A stretch of 64,000 nt of DNA from Riptortus pedestris (GCA_019009955.1 CM032230.1:30982501-31046500), one strand, 5' to 3'. Shown: positions 23,588 to 36,284, counted from the stretch's first letter. Program-made: numbers and translations. Notes: generated from the letters alone by a model not told the origin.

Positions 23588-24156
23588 GCGCCTGAAACAG
23601 TGGAGAGTACTTTACTCGAAGCCGAAATGAATGGTTATCCATCGTTTTTTTTCCCGAACAGACCAATGAATACCATAGGTTAACGAGACTTAAAAATAGA
23701 AGGAACTATTCATATATAAATGACCCTTTACTCTAGGTTTTAACGGAATAAATCAATCCTTGTGAATGACACATCACGTGGGCAGCTTCTTTCTAGTTTT
23801 ATCAATGTTTCTCTTACTATAAACTATAATAAAAAACATAAACTACTATTACTGGAAGATGACTCCCTAATACACGGTTACATTGGTCGTAGACTTTTAA
23901 TGCCGTTTTCCAAACATCTCTATCCAGATAGCTATAAGACCTCTTCCGTCCCGATGAGTCTTTATTCTGCGTTATTATTACCCCACTGTTTCCTTTGACT
24001 ACGAAAAATAATTTAAAATTTAGTAATGAACATTACTTACTTATCAAAAATTATTTACCACAGTTTCCCACCTCGATGAACTGAAGGTTCTATTGTATTT
24101 TTCATAAAACACAAGCAATAACTATTTTCATAGAACAAAAACCTGCGTACATTATT
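23588..24156. other. AT-rich spacer with a 78-codon frame
   Basis: The open frame at 23762-23998 (+) has ordinary amino acid composition but no motif. I cannot support it as a gene. Confidence 0.3.
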
Positions 24157-24303
24157 TAGAAACTAATAGCTTATTCTTAAAAGAAATTCTCTAAAAACTA
24201 TTTACTTATTCAGTGTATTTAGAAATATTATATTATTACGATCAAATAAAATATAAACGAAAAAGAAAATGTTTTAGCTATAGAATATTTATTGATGAAT
24301 TCA
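24157..24303 (+). repeat. Direct repeat, copy 1 (about 145 bp)
   Basis: Starts AGAAACTAATAGCTTATTCT and ends GAATATTTATTGATGAATTC. It recurs with few changes at 24991-25143, about 834 bp away. Confidence 0.85.
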
Positions 24304-24990
24304 TTATAAATTTCTCATTAATGATTCAGACTACACTTCAATAGGGATAATCGATATATTTTTATTTCGTGACGTAAACCAGCTGACTTGACCCGCCATA
24401 CTTTTCAATTCATTCTCCGACTTTTAGGGCTAGTGGAAGGTTATAGAGAAAGATGTTGTAGTTATTTTAGTTCCATTGTGCAGTAGAACTTGTCCTTGTG
24501 AGGCGCCATATGGACGCGAAACTAGTTGAGAAATAAAAATGATTTGAATATTCATTTGAAGTTATCATTTTTTTGTTGACCCTCCGCATAATTATTTATA
24601 TATTTAATATCTTCAACGATGTTGGCATTAACAAATTTTTAATCCTTAACTTTTAAAGGAGACTGTTCAAAATGAGGTTTGTGAATAATTTATTAAATCA
24701 CTATCCTGAATTTCTCAGTGCCAATGCTTAGAGATACCCTTCGGGGGTTTATTTAGATGAAAAAAGGAAACCATGCAATTTTTTTAATCTGTAATAGATA
24801 CGAATAATTTTCTACTTTCAATTTCCTTCCATTTCTAAAGCCCCTTCCCCTTTGTTTTTCCCGGTTAAGGAACTTGGACCTTTTCTGTTCGATCGCGTTA
24901 ACAGTCATGAATACCAGTTTGTTATCTAGTTGCATCAAGTCAATATAATAACGAGCCTAAGTTTTTCGTTGTGATGGCTCTATATTCTTT
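24304..24990. other. AT-rich spacer between direct repeats
   Basis: No gene seen. A 61-codon frame (24753-24938, -) has no recognisable content. Confidence 0.4.
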
Positions 24991-25143
24991 TAGAAACTAA
25001 TAGCTTATTGCTAAAAGAAATTCTCTAAAAACTATTTACTTATTCAGCTTGTTTAGAAATATTTTATTATTACGATCAAATAAAATATAAACGAAAAAGA
25101 AAATGTTCAGTTTTAGCTATAGAATATTTATTGATGAATTCAT
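24991..25143 (+). repeat. Direct repeat, copy 2
   Basis: Matches 24157-24303 apart from a few substitutions and a small insertion (GTTCAGTTTTAGC versus GTTTTAGC). Confidence 0.85.
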
Positions 25144-25884
25144 GGTTCGGAAATATTAAAAACTTATATAGAAACTTTTCCGAGAGTTCTCAATATAGAA
25201 GAAGAAACTTCAGACTTAGTCATAAACAAAGTCCTTATCTCAGAAATCACATAATTCATGAGGAAAGACCTTTGTCTTAGTAGAAATGAATTTTCTATCA
25301 GTTTTAATATTTTTACGAGGAGTCTGACCTACTTGGAAAATATTAACGGATTTTGTTTTCCACACAAAATCAATATTAAGACCCAACATAAAACAAAGGG
25401 AGTGATTTAAAGAATACATTGTAAATTAAGAATAATAGTACAAAGATTTAAATAAATAAAATTATTTCACTTCAAAATTATAGTTTAGGCCTATGCTGAG
25501 GGAATATTTTTAGGTTTTAACATAGGTCAGCACTAATGTAGAGCTCTATGTCACCTCTGGCGACAATCTCTGTTGAGTATATTCGGAAATGCCCTGGAAA
25601 TAATTTAACTTCAAGTTGACAACAAAAAAAAAAAAAAAAAAAAAACACGTTAATTATCTTATCTCAACGTTTCTTAGTCTCGATACAACGTACTTTTCAT
25701 CCACTAGTATCTACTTGTTTAATACTTACGAAGATAAATTAATGCAACCTTTATATAATCATTTTTTACAGTATGTTTCGTTGCTAGAGCACGATCAAGG
25801 CATCTGAAACACATATAGTACCTTCATGAGACTTATTGCTTTTACAAAGACCTACTGCTTATACAAGGATTGAGATCTAAAGAA
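25144..25884. other. AT-rich spacer with an A run
   Basis: Includes an A tract at about 25623-25645. The 63-codon frame at 25616-25807 starts in that tract and is not supported. Confidence 0.4.
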
Positions 25885-26400
25885 TAACTATGTACTGGTT
25901 ACCCGGACATACAAACATTAAACAAAGCACACAAGTAGACGAACTTGCCAAATTAGCTACTCAAAAAAGAACTCACGACAACATATACTGTACATATCAA
26001 GATATTCAACCCCAAGCAAATATATGATACTCAACTCATGGCAGAAAACTTGGGTTACCACAACTGATAACAAATTTCGAGAACTGAAACATACACTTGG
26101 TGAATGGCCTTCCTCAAAAAGGCTAATTAGAAGAGAAGAACTAGTTTTAACGAGGTTGAGAATTGGCCATTCACGACTAACTCACACTTACCTACTTACT
26201 AGAGAAGACGAACCCTACCACCAACACTGTAACTGTAGACTTACTTTAAAACATATACTTACTGACTGCTATTTAAGGACTCACATAGACCTACCATACT
26301 AATTACTACATGACTGTAGCCCGTATATAGACCGCGTATTACAATACTTGAAAAAAAAGGACATTTTAAAAAAAATTACAATGTAGGGCAATACTGAAAA
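25885..26400 (+). pseudogene. LINE retrotransposon pol, RNase H and C-terminal region (Jockey-like, 5' truncated)
   Basis: From 25890 the translation reads MYWLPGHTNIKQSTQVDELA then KLATQKR, the GH and D-x-LAK-A parts of a non-LTR retrotransposon RNase H. After a frame change near 26020 it continues as LNSWQKTWVTTTDNKF, then RREELVLTRLRIGHSRLTHT, then a C-x-C and H-x-x-x-x-C group (HCNCRLTLKHILTDC). This order matches the C terminus of Jockey/CR1-type polymerases. The frame shift, the missing reverse transcriptase and endonuclease, and the lack of an N terminus make it a dead fragment. It differs from the fragment at 1438-1965, so at least two LINE lineages are present. Confidence 0.8.
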
Positions 26401-27104
26401 TATTTGCAGAAATGAGCATACTTACGTAAATATAATAATTATATGTTATATGTTAAATATTTTATATGTTAAATATGTTAATTATTATGTTGTATGATAA
26501 ATAACTGGTTCGCCGCTAAATCGCCCCAGTTGCGAAATACTATTATTGTATGAATAAATAAGATCTAATGTTAAATAGTGAAATTCATGCTGTTCAAAAA
26601 AGTCATTAAATAATGCCCGACTGTAGAAGGAAAACCAGTTGATATGAAACAGTTTAGAATGGCAAAAAAACTGTGCGCTCACTGTTCTGGAATAATGGAA
26701 AACTATCCAATCACGGGGAAGAGGGGACCACTTTCATTTCCAGAACGGAGAATGTTCTGATCTTGAGTAAATATCTGACGCACAACCGTTCACTTGACCT
26801 GAGATAAAAATTAGTTTTGTTTTCAATAAGTACTGACAAAACGCACAACATGGAAATTTATATATATTTACGTTTGAGAAAACTAAGTATATTCAGGGCA
26901 CTCTTTTCCAACACATAGAGCAATATATATATGATCGATTCTGTCCTTAAGATTATCCCAGAGTTGGAATCATCAGGAACTTCAGATTAAATAATGACTA
27001 TGGGTTTAAGATAAATCAGTTGAACAATTCATTTTGAAATACATATATAAACATTATAGGTATGACAGTAACTCAATCTAACCGGGTAAAATTTGTGATC
27101 TATT
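26401..27104. other. AT-rich spacer, may include LINE 3' UTR
   Basis: Short repeats of ATGTTAAATAT near 26445-26480. No gene seen. Confidence 0.4.
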
Positions 27105-27845
27105 GTTTATTTATTTATTTAAGCTTCGCAGCTTTGGCGATGTTGCTCTGAACAAAAGCTTCGTAACTTAAAAAACAAAACAAAACTCAAATGAAAACAA
27201 AACAATACAAAAAAAATAACAAAATTAAACAAAAAAGAAATGGAACACCAAAACAGAAAGAGTAAAAAAAACAGATGATGAACACAAAACGTAAAGGAAC
27301 ACAAACCAGAAAAGGAACATAGAACACAAAAGGAACACAAAACATAAAAGGATCACCAGAGAGAAAATACGAAAATCAGAGGTGAAATCAAAACAGAAAT
27401 TGGAAAGAAATAGAAACGCAACACAAAACAGGACTGGAAAGCAAAAAAAATGTGAATGAAGCACAAAAACGGAACTGGAACTCAAAAACGGAAATAGAAC
27501 TCAAAAAACAAAATAGAGCTCAAAAATGAATGGAAATCAAAAACTACAAATGGAACACAACAAACAACAAAATCAATGAACAAGGGAACAAATAAAGACA
27601 AAATTCAAAGGTAGGTACTAAACTGAAAATCGAAACTTTGACAATAGGAAAATCATTAATAAAATATTTAAATATTCAATAAATAAATAAGTAAATCAAT
27701 AATTAAAATAAAATGGGTTTATAAAATGAATAAAAGAAATTTAAAATTATTAAGGTTTTGATAAAATATAATTTGTTACAGATGACTATTTACATAAAAC
27801 TCTTTACCTCCCTAATAAAAACTCAAGTGAATGAAAACTTGAAAA
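27105..27845 (-). repeat. Retroposon-like repeat with AATA tail, copy A
   Basis: On the minus strand it ends GAGCAACATCGCCAAAGCTG, then GCGAAGCTT, then an AATA-type tail (27105-27120). Upstream it is filled with variants of TTTTGTGTTC. An inverted relative lies at 31620-32236, and homology extends to about 27845. Its Phe-rich frames reflect T-rich composition. Confidence 0.75.
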
Positions 27846-28243
27846 CCAAGAAATTGAGGTTTAGATAAGATGTTTATTTTTGCAGCCAAAAATGTTGTAA
27901 AAATAAAAATGTAAAACTTAAATTTAAAATATATCAGATTTTTGAATAGATGTGTTTAGTCTTTAAATGTTTGAGAATTGTGATGTATTGAATCCATATT
28001 TTCGCATCCATTCGACAGAAGAAGTGCCAATTAACGGGACAGGAAGTCTGGGTAATTATGTTGTAGTATGAATCAATGCAATCCGATAACACAACCACGA
28101 CAGTCTAAAGGCTGAATTATGATTCTTTTTTCTTGCAGCACGTTAACAGGCCACTGAGTACGTTCATTAAAATTTCTATTTCAGAATGGATAGCCATGTG
28201 AATTATGTTTGGCAATAGGCATTATCTACCCTGTCTAAAAAAA
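27846..28243. other. AT-rich spacer
   Basis: No gene or repeat recognised. Confidence 0.4.
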
Positions 28244-28800
28244 AAAAGTCCGTCACGCAGGGGCTGCGTAAACTAAGCAGATTTCCCACGTGAAGTTTTA
28301 CAATAGGGGAATTTCACGAGAGCCAAGCCAGTCAAGGAAATGGCCAAACTAGCTTTTGGCGGGAAAGTAACTCTCGTCCGTTAGGCTCCGAGATTAAATT
28401 AAAAACAATTCAATCTCAAAAAAACAACAAGAGCACAAAAGATGGACAAACTTTTAATGATAGCAGCACTCTGAACACTTATTACTCCAACACTAAATAG
28501 TACCACAGAATATCTATTATTTGTAAGACTTAATACTGCTGTGAATATTAAGTAAACAAATAAAGGGCAAGTCAAATGGTAAGAACCTTCCTGATAGCAA
28601 ACAGTCTGAGTTGTAAACAATCAGGTTAGCCAGCTTTTACCGGAAATAAAAGCAATTACGGAAATATATTTGAATATAAGTTATAAATTTTATTCATAAC
28701 TATTTATTATATCTAGTACTGTAATTAATAATAAACCAGAATAATTTTATACACAACCATTCCAAATTTAGGAATCTGGGAAGACAATAGAAAGGGGGGG
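28244..28800 (-). mobile_element. HINE copy, composite and truncated
   Basis: Begins with a clean 3' terminus (AAAAGTCCGTCACGCAGGGG) and the short-subfamily block (AGCTTTTGGCGGGAAAGTAA). It then passes into sequence of the long subfamily (28540-28800). There is no microsatellite or 5' palindrome. Confidence 0.7.
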
Positions 28801-28859
28801 GGCAAATTACGATTCAGACGGTTATGAGATTTTCACATGATTAAGGAACAAGCAGGTTA

Positions 28860-29650
28860 GCCAGCGAAGGTTTACAATAGATAAATATACATACAGGTAA
28901 CACTTCCGTGAATATTAGTGAATAATTACAAACAGCAATGAGAAATCTTTCAGTGAATTTACAATATAAGTTAATAGTCCCTACAACGTAATACGGCTGG
29001 ATTGTAAACAAACAGGTTAGCCAATCTTGTAGCGCTGTATCGACAGATAGACCGGAAAAACAAACAATCAAAGAAATATATCTGAATATAAAATATTAAT
29101 TTTATTGGAAACTATTTACTATAGTTAGTGGAGTAATTTGAAATGAATCTAAATAATTTCTATCTCAATCACTCAGATTATTGTAGTCAAAGAAAAAAAG
29201 GGAGGGGTGTTCAACAGAACGTATTTGTTTGTACCTCGTAAAATAAAGCTTTGTTGAAAACAATATTTTGTATTTAACCTAATAATGAGGTAGTTCATGA
29301 GATATCAGCTTACTATTAATATGTCCCCAGTAGGAGTGGGCGTTTACTGAAAGCGGAACTCATTACAAAAAATACAAATATCTCGGTTAATACTCATTAT
29401 ACGGAAAATATGTATAGACCAGTATTTATAGTAAATCAAATTTTATATAAGATTGGTTCTATACATGTTGTCGATCCGACGTATAGTAACGGAGATATTT
29501 CGAATTTTCGAAAATCCTCCCCTCTAAACCCCCCCTCCCACTGGTCCGATTTCAGCCGTTAACGAACTTGTTCTTTCTTTTTACATAAAACGACTAAATT
29601 TCGAGCTTCGTAACGATCAAACAAAAATTGCGACCGCTAGAGCGGTAACA

Positions 29651-29722
<72 letters not shown>

Positions 29723-29848
29723 GTTTTGAACGGACCTCATTTTCGTCATCTACTAAGTAGGATCGATGGACATTTGAAGAAGAATGTCGAAAATTCCGTC
29801 ATGAGTACAACCTCAATAGCTGATTTCCCTTAAGGGAAATCTACTAAA
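28860..29848 (-). mobile_element. HINE copy, long subfamily, 3' end truncated
   Basis: From GGTTTACAATAGATAAATAT through TTCGAAAATCCTCCCCTC, GCGACCGCTAGAGCGGTAAC and a TA tract (29654-29717) to a perfect 5' palindrome, GATTTCCCTTAAGGGAAATC, ending near 29848. Confidence 0.85.
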
Positions 29849-30390
29849 ATGGTAGTTACCTCTTGACATTCTGCACATATTTGCAATTACTGCATAAAAA
29901 GGGTTTCTAAATTTTTTAAGAGACAAATCTGACGTAGACACAACATGACTTCCTAAATAAGTTTACTGAAGTTTTATTTGAAATTATTTCGTTCAAAAAT
30001 AGTATACGATATATTCTTCTCAATTCATAGTATCAAAATGTCATAAAACATAGTTAATGTAACAAAAAGATTTCTATACAAATATTCCACGTGGGTATTG
30101 GAACATTTGCAATTTTTAATTATTGCTCTCCTCTAAACCCCTGAATTCTCATTTATTCTATTTCGATCAAAAGTAGAAAAGCGAAATCATTTTCAGATCA
30201 AATTAAATTATTTTGTAGGGGTCATTTTTATGAAAATTCCGTCACGAAAAGTAAGCAGATTTTCCATACAATGAACTGACACGCTGCAGGGTTAAGGATA
30301 ACTATATAATATTTTTTGATTTGATTCAAAAACAACGGAGTTATTTGTTACATTTAATTTTACCCCTTCAAACCTCCCATTCTGGCCCGA
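29849..30390. other. AT-rich spacer
   Basis: A stretch at about 30115-30290 vaguely recalls HINE words (CTCCTCTAAACCCC, TCCGTCACG, AAGCAGATTTTCC) and could be an old decayed copy. No gene seen. Confidence 0.35.
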
Positions 30391-30402
30391 TTATGACCAT
30401 TA

Positions 30403-30614
30403 ATTAGCCATGTGAGTTAAAGCGTTGACCTTTATCTCACATGGTAAACCTAGAGTGGCGAGTTCGATTCTCGCCTGGGCAAAGGAAATTATTTAGTGAC
30501 GGAATTCATTAAATAACATCCTAAATCCCACCCTGACTAGAAAAGGGTGGTAACCTGTAGATAACCCGTCCCAATTAGCCTTAGTCGCAAAAGGTGAACG
30601 TTAATAAATAATAA
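30403..30614 (+). repeat. tRNA-derived SINE, apparently intact, with target-site duplication
   Basis: The 5' half resembles a tRNA: GAGTTAAAGCGTTGACC, then a B-box-like GAGTTCGATTCTC at about 30460-30472. The 3' body has CCCACCCTGACTAGAAAAGG, ATTAGCCTTAGTCGC and GTGAACGTTAATAAATAATA. A perfect 12-bp duplication, TTATGACCATTA, flanks it at 30391-30402 and 30615-30626. SINEs of this type are copied by LINE machinery; which LINE is not shown here. Confidence 0.88.
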
Positions 30615-30626
30615 TTATGACCATTA

Positions 30627-31317
30627 GGACATTTTACTTTTGGATAATTAAAAATCGATTAAACAATCAGGGCAGAGTAAAAATGGACCTCTAAAGTGAA
30701 AGATGTTTATTTAGCAATGATTATTTCAGTGAAAAAATCAAGCCCAAAAACCATACTTTGATATTTAAGGTTAAGGAGACCAGGGAAATATTTAATAGAA
30801 AGTCGAAAGATTCCAGTAGGCCTCTCTTGAACGACTCCAAAGTCAAAATTCGTTTCTTCAATATACCATATACACTAAAAATATTGTATACGAAGCATAA
30901 AATTAGGTTATTATTTAAATTCCAAATATCAGCCCTTACTCAAGGAATTTTCCTTTTAAATATTTCCAACAAATTTCCAGGGACTCAATTAAAAAAACAT
31001 AAAATCTATAGAAGACGATTTCCGCCCCTCCACCTTTGGTACTGCATAATCAGTCGAAGATGTCTTGCTTTTGTTAAAACGTTAAACTCCTTATACATAA
31101 TTTAATTCAGCTTTTTTTCCTAACATTAAAATTCCATTAAATATAATGTATTCTGCTAATGGAATTTAAAATGAACCAGACATAATCCTAATTTTCAGGG
31201 TTAAAGATATAAAATGAAAATATTAGTGAAAAGCTTTGGATAATCTGAAGGAAAAGAGATATTTTATGTCTATTTTAGCAGATTTGTATGAAGGGAAATT
31301 GGTATATATATATACCA
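30627..31317. other. AT-rich spacer with a 115-codon frame
   Basis: The frame at 30758-31105 (+) is Lys/Ile/Phe rich, as expected of AT-rich DNA, and shows no motif. A possible worn HINE 5' end (TTTTAGCAGATTTG) lies at about 31273. Confidence 0.3.
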
Positions 31318-31412
31318 ATAGCAGGATATTATTAGATTGATAGATATTTTATTGGCTTATGTTTACAACATGTTGCCAAGAGTCTGGCCAATTACTGTTA
31401 GTATGGTCATTA
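31318..31412 (-). repeat. Retroposon-like tail with TATC repeats, copy 2
   Basis: On the minus strand it reads AAGCCAATAAAATATCTATC, matching the tail at 18292-18376. Confidence 0.4.
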
Positions 31413-31536
31413 ATATATTATAACTTCTTAAAATATGTGTAAATAAAATAATAATAAATTACATATGAACAGCATATACTTTGGCATGTAATACAATATA
31501 AATATTATTAATTCAATAGATCATAATTTAATGTAA

Positions 31537-31537
<1 letters not shown>

Positions 31538-31606
<69 letters not shown>

Positions 31607-31614
31607 GGGGGTGG
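31538..31614. repeat. TG microsatellite
   Basis: About 38 TG units on the + strand, followed by G-rich GGGGGTGGGTGGGTG. The His-Thr frame on the minus strand is an artefact. Confidence 0.95.
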
Positions 31615-31619
31615 GTGGG

Positions 31620-32236
31620 TGTATGAGTTTTCACTCACTCCAGTGTGTTTTAGGAAGGTACAGAGTTTTATGTAAATAGTCACCAGTAAAAATTTATATT
31701 TTATGAAAACCTTAATCATTTTAAATTTCTTTTATTCATTTTATACACCAATTTTATTTTAATTATTGATTTATTTATTTAATATTTAAATATTTTATTA
31801 ATGATTTCTCTATTGTCCAATATCAATAGTTTTGATTTACAGTTTTCACCTAGCTTTGAATTTTGTCTTTATTTCTTCTCTTGTTCATTTATTTTTTTTC
31901 TTTGCTGTGTTCAATATTTGTTTTTTGATTTCCATTCATGTTTTTTGAGTTCCATTTTGTTTTTGAGTTCCATTTCCATTTTTGAGTTTCTAGTTCCGTT
32001 TTTGTTTTTCATTCAGATTTTGTGTTTAATTCAGTTTTTGTGTTCTATTTTCCTTTTGTGTTCTGTGTTCCTTTTCTGGTTTTGTGTTCCTTTTGTGTTC
32101 TGTGTTCCTATTCTGTTTTGTTTAATTTTGTTAATTTTTTTTGTTTGTATTGTTTTGATTTTTAAGTTACAAATGCTTTTGTTTAGAGCAACATCGCCGA
32201 AGCTGCGAAGCTTCAATAAATAAATAAATAAATAAT
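31620..32236 (+). repeat. Retroposon-like repeat with AATA tail, copy B
   Basis: Matches the minus strand of 27105-27845, including TTTTATGTAAATAGTCA, ATTTCTTTTATTCATTTTAT and the end GAGCAACATCGCCGAAGCTG with (AATA)n. The 140-codon frame at 31801-32223 lies wholly inside it and is Phe/Leu rich. Confidence 0.78.
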
Positions 32237-33747
32237 GTAACTGTAGATTAATTCATTCTGTTTTAATGTCTAAATAAAGATCAGTTTTCTGACATATCAA
32301 ATTAGCATAATTCTTCTCTATGATTTATTACAAACAGAATACTAATACTAAGTATACTTGCATATATAAATAATGTGTCGATTATTGTTGTCTAAGCACC
32401 TCCATATAAAAATAATAAAACTCTTTCTTTTTTATACTGTTAACTTTCCAAACTTTTGATAAGAAACTGAAAACATTATTAACTTTATTTTCACTGTTGT
32501 AATCCAAAATGTTAACCAATGATAGGTATTCTCTTTGAGGCACTATAACAGGATATTATTATAGATGGTGTATTTTTTTTTAGGCTAATGGGCAGTGCCT
32601 ATGAAAGAAGTTTTATTCTAGGCCAATATTCCGAGAGACAGATGTTTCTTAGTATCTACATTTCCTATGCTACTATTCGGTTATATTCTCATTAGTGTCC
32701 AAGCTTTACTCTCAATAACGGAGTCTCGGTACGGACGATTAAGCATTTTAGTAATCTATAAATATAAATATAAAATAAAAACAAATACTTTACTAAGTTC
32801 TTGGCTATGCGATCCCACTTACTTGTGCAATTATGGGAGCTTACAAAAGAAAATAGAGAGAGAAAGAGGGAATTGCTTATCACACCTGCAACCTCAAGAA
32901 ATGAGTTTCCATACACAAGCAGGATTTTCCTGATTACCCTTTGACCCCTGCTTTCTTGTCAGTAAGGCAACTACCAGTTTTTTTGTGAGCTCAGCTTCCT
33001 ACATTATACCTTCCTCTTCTGCTATACTTTTTAGCCTCTGATTTTTCAGACAAAGTCCTAATCTCAATTTTCTCACTTGCAAAAAGGCTTTGAACTTAGG
33101 AAGTGGTGTACTATATCTGTATCACTAAGGATCCTTTAAAAGAAAAATGGTTATTACTGACAAAGCAAACTCAAATCCGCTTCTCAGTTTAACTGAGATA
33201 ACAAAAAAATAATTATATATTATTATTATAAGTTATATATATTCTATATGAGGTAAATCTCTTATTTAAAGAGCTTTGAGTTAACAGAAATTCTTAAATT
33301 TCTTCATCATTATTAGGAACATAAATTATATGTAATATACCTTTTACGAGCATCACAAATGCACTAAATTTTTAATGGATTGTGTACTTCTGTAGTCAAT
33401 ACCAACTATCCTAAACGTGCTCTTTCCTTATATGTATATATTTTTTTTCATCTGATACAAATCCTAAATCACATCGTATATGTGTATAGTGCTACACCCA
33501 CAACACAAATGAGAAAAACAATGAATGATTGTTACTGTTTGTAAACCAAGAGAATTGTACTTTCTGTTGAATAACGCTATTGTTTTGGCCTAGAGGCATG
33601 AAATATTGCGATGAAGCGAATAAAAGGCCGGATTATTTATTTTGATGGTTTCATTGAAGAAAGAATCGATCTTTTTTTTAACAAACAGTAGAGCAATGGG
33701 TATTAAATTAATAGTATATCCGTCCGTATATATTTATAGTTCGTTTT
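32237..33747. other. AT-rich unique sequence
   Basis: Overlapping frames at 32667-32933 (+) and 32692-32916 (-) lack motifs. No gene or repeat recognised. Confidence 0.4.
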
Positions 33748-33843
33748 TATCTGATTTTCCTGAGGAGAAATAAGCTATTGAGGCCGTACTCATGACGCGA
33801 CTTTAGAAAAATGTCCTCAAATGTCCATCGTTCCTACCGATGT
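33748..33843 (+). mobile_element. HINE 5'-end fragment
   Basis: TCTGATTTTCCTGAGGAGAA, then AGCTATTGAGGCCGTACTCA and CAAATGTCCATCG, after which similarity stops. Confidence 0.7.
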
Positions 33844-34847
33844 TTATCTGTGGACATAATTATATACCAAACATTTTCTTACAAAGTACTATGGTAAAAT
33901 AGACAATTGAATGTTCCGTCGAATATGTACCATTTCAGTGCACAGGAAATCTTTCCTGTGCTACAGAATTTTATTTTATGATATCGTGAGCTTCGTGGAA
34001 AGCGTGGTTATGAGTCTTGGCACTATGAGTGATTACTATTGCCTCTACCTAACTATTTTATGCAGAAAATGCCACCAACCAAGGTTCTACGGACCCAAGA
34101 ATCATCTTTCTCGTTTATGTACATTTTATATCAGGTGTAGATTATGTAGCTACTTTCGATAATGAGCAGTTTTTCTATTTTGAATTAGAGTGCAAGAAAT
34201 TTTATTACTATAACGCAACCTCTTGAACACTCGTCGCCTCCAATGTGAACAGATGTATCCTATATACCTGTCGTGGAGCGAGAAGAAAAGGAATTGTAAA
34301 ATTCAATAATATAAATATTAAAGAAAATTTAAATAAGAAACACAAATTATGTACTTTGCCTGACAATTCAACCTTTACTTAATTAAGTTAAATTAAACCG
34401 AAAAGAAGCACTTTTCTTTACTTAAGTCAATTAAGCAAAAGTTCATTTGTGTTGAATTTTTATAGAGCTGGGGGAAAGCTGATTAGTAAATCTCTTCCTG
34501 CTGTGTTTTTTATTTTAAACTTCTCCAGTGAGAATTTTTTCCCGATGAATATTTATCTAAATAGAATGTTGACTTTTTCCTTGAGTCAGCAGAAAGTAAG
34601 AAAATAAATGGTCAGTCTCTGGAAAAAATCATAATTTCCCAATTAGAAGTGAGGAAAAAAAGGTTTTTATCCAATGTTTAATAACTGAGAATCCATAAGG
34701 GACGAAAAGAATAATCTCTAGTGCATTGCTTTTCTATTTCATATCGGGAGAGGTTCTGCAAATAGTAATACTATTGAATAAATTCTAGTCGTGGGTTCGA
34801 TACCTTCAAGGGTATGAGAGTATGTTGTTAAACTCTGTAGATATAGG
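33844..34847. other. AT-rich unique sequence with an 83-codon frame
   Basis: The frame at 33911-34162 (+) is Cys-rich but irregular. No family recognised. Confidence 0.3.
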
Positions 34848-35273
34848 AAAAAGTCAGTCTCGCAGGGCTGAGTAAACTATGCAGATTTCCCACGTAAAGT
34901 ATTACAATAGAGAAATTTCACGAGAGCTAAACAGTTACGAAAACGGCCGAACTAGCTTTTGGTGGGAAAGTCACTTTTGTCCGTTACCCGCCGAAATAAA
35001 ATTCAAATATCTCGGTTAATGTTCAAGATAGAGAATAAATGTATATAACAATATTTATAGTAAATTTAATTTGCAATAAGATTGACTCCATACGATCCGA
35101 CGTATAGTAACGGAGATATTTCGAATTTTCGAAAAGTCTAACCCCCTCTAACTCCCCCTCCCACTGGTCCGATTTCAGACATTAACAAACTTGATCTATC
35201 TTTTTACATAAAACGACTAAAAAAAAGTTTGGTAACGATTAAACAATAATTGCGACCGCTAGAGCGGTAACAG

Positions 35274-35339
<66 letters not shown>

Positions 35340-35466
35340 TTTTGAACGGACCTCATTTTCGTCATCTCCTAGATATGATCGATGGACATTTGAAGAAAAA
35401 TTTCGAAAATCGCGTCATGAGTACAACCTCAATAGCTGATTTCCCTTAAGGGAAATCTGCTAAAAA
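34848..35466 (-). mobile_element. HINE copy, full-length, short subfamily
   Basis: 3' end AAAAAGTCAGTCTCGCAGGG (mutated), the AGCTTTTGGTGGGAAAGTCA block, TTCGAAAAGTCTAACCCCCT, CGACCGCTAGAGCGGTAAC, a TA tract (35278-35336) and the 5' palindrome GATTTCCCTTAAGGGAAATC. About 619 bp. Confidence 0.9.
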
Positions 35467-36284
35467 TAAGCTCATCCTGTCCAAAGAAGGGTTCATAAAG
35501 CCCATTTGAATAAAGCGAAAATTAATATATTTAAATTAATTGTCCTGAATAATATGATTGCATATATTCCACTGAAATATATTTATAAAGACAACGGACA
35601 AAGGTAGGTTTATAACGATGAGTTCAGTTCTACAATAATTACTCGGAAATGTAAATCATGGCGAGCAAGATATAACAATTATTTTTCGCGCAATCAACGA
35701 AATTACCTTTCATTTTCAATTACCAATAACCAACGGATCTATATAAATAAATCTCTAGCATTGTCTGATTTTCTATTTAGGTCTAATTTTTTCTTTCCTA
35801 GATCAATGACATCCTACAATTGAAAATTCTGACTGACTGTCCGTCTGCCATCCCGTTTGTTACTCAATCACACTAAAACGAGTCACAAGGTTTTTATGTT
35901 TTCCTACATATGGGAGTGAATTGTCTTAATGTGCAACATATGCTGAGGGGTGTTTTACTTTCACGTGATAAAACATTTTTACCAATATCTTCTTTATTTT
36001 TTCTTTTAGCGAAAAATGTAGGAAACTGCTTAGAATAATAATTGCCGCCACAAAACGTTATTTATTTTTATAAACTTTCAAGTTTTGACATCCAGTTTAT
36101 CGACTCCAATTATGCTTTACTACCTCCGACGAGAAAAGGGCTTACTTAGAAATAAAAACTTGTCTTCTTGAATTTTGATTTTATCGAAGAAATGAAATGA
36201 ACAAACCGTGATGCAAATCTATTTTCAGTCGTAAGTTATTCATTATTGCAAATCTATTTTCACTATTCTACCCATTGCATCAAT
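35467..36284. other. AT-rich spacer
   Basis: No gene or repeat recognised. Confidence 0.4.

Noticed and set aside
30403..30480. A tRNA gene
   Set aside because: The tRNA-like part continues into a SINE body and is bounded by target-site duplications, so it is a retroposed derivative.
31801..32223. A 140-codon Phe/Leu/Ile-rich membrane protein
   Set aside because: Lies wholly inside a dispersed repeat with TTTTGTGTTC units, and the inverted copy does not keep the frame open.
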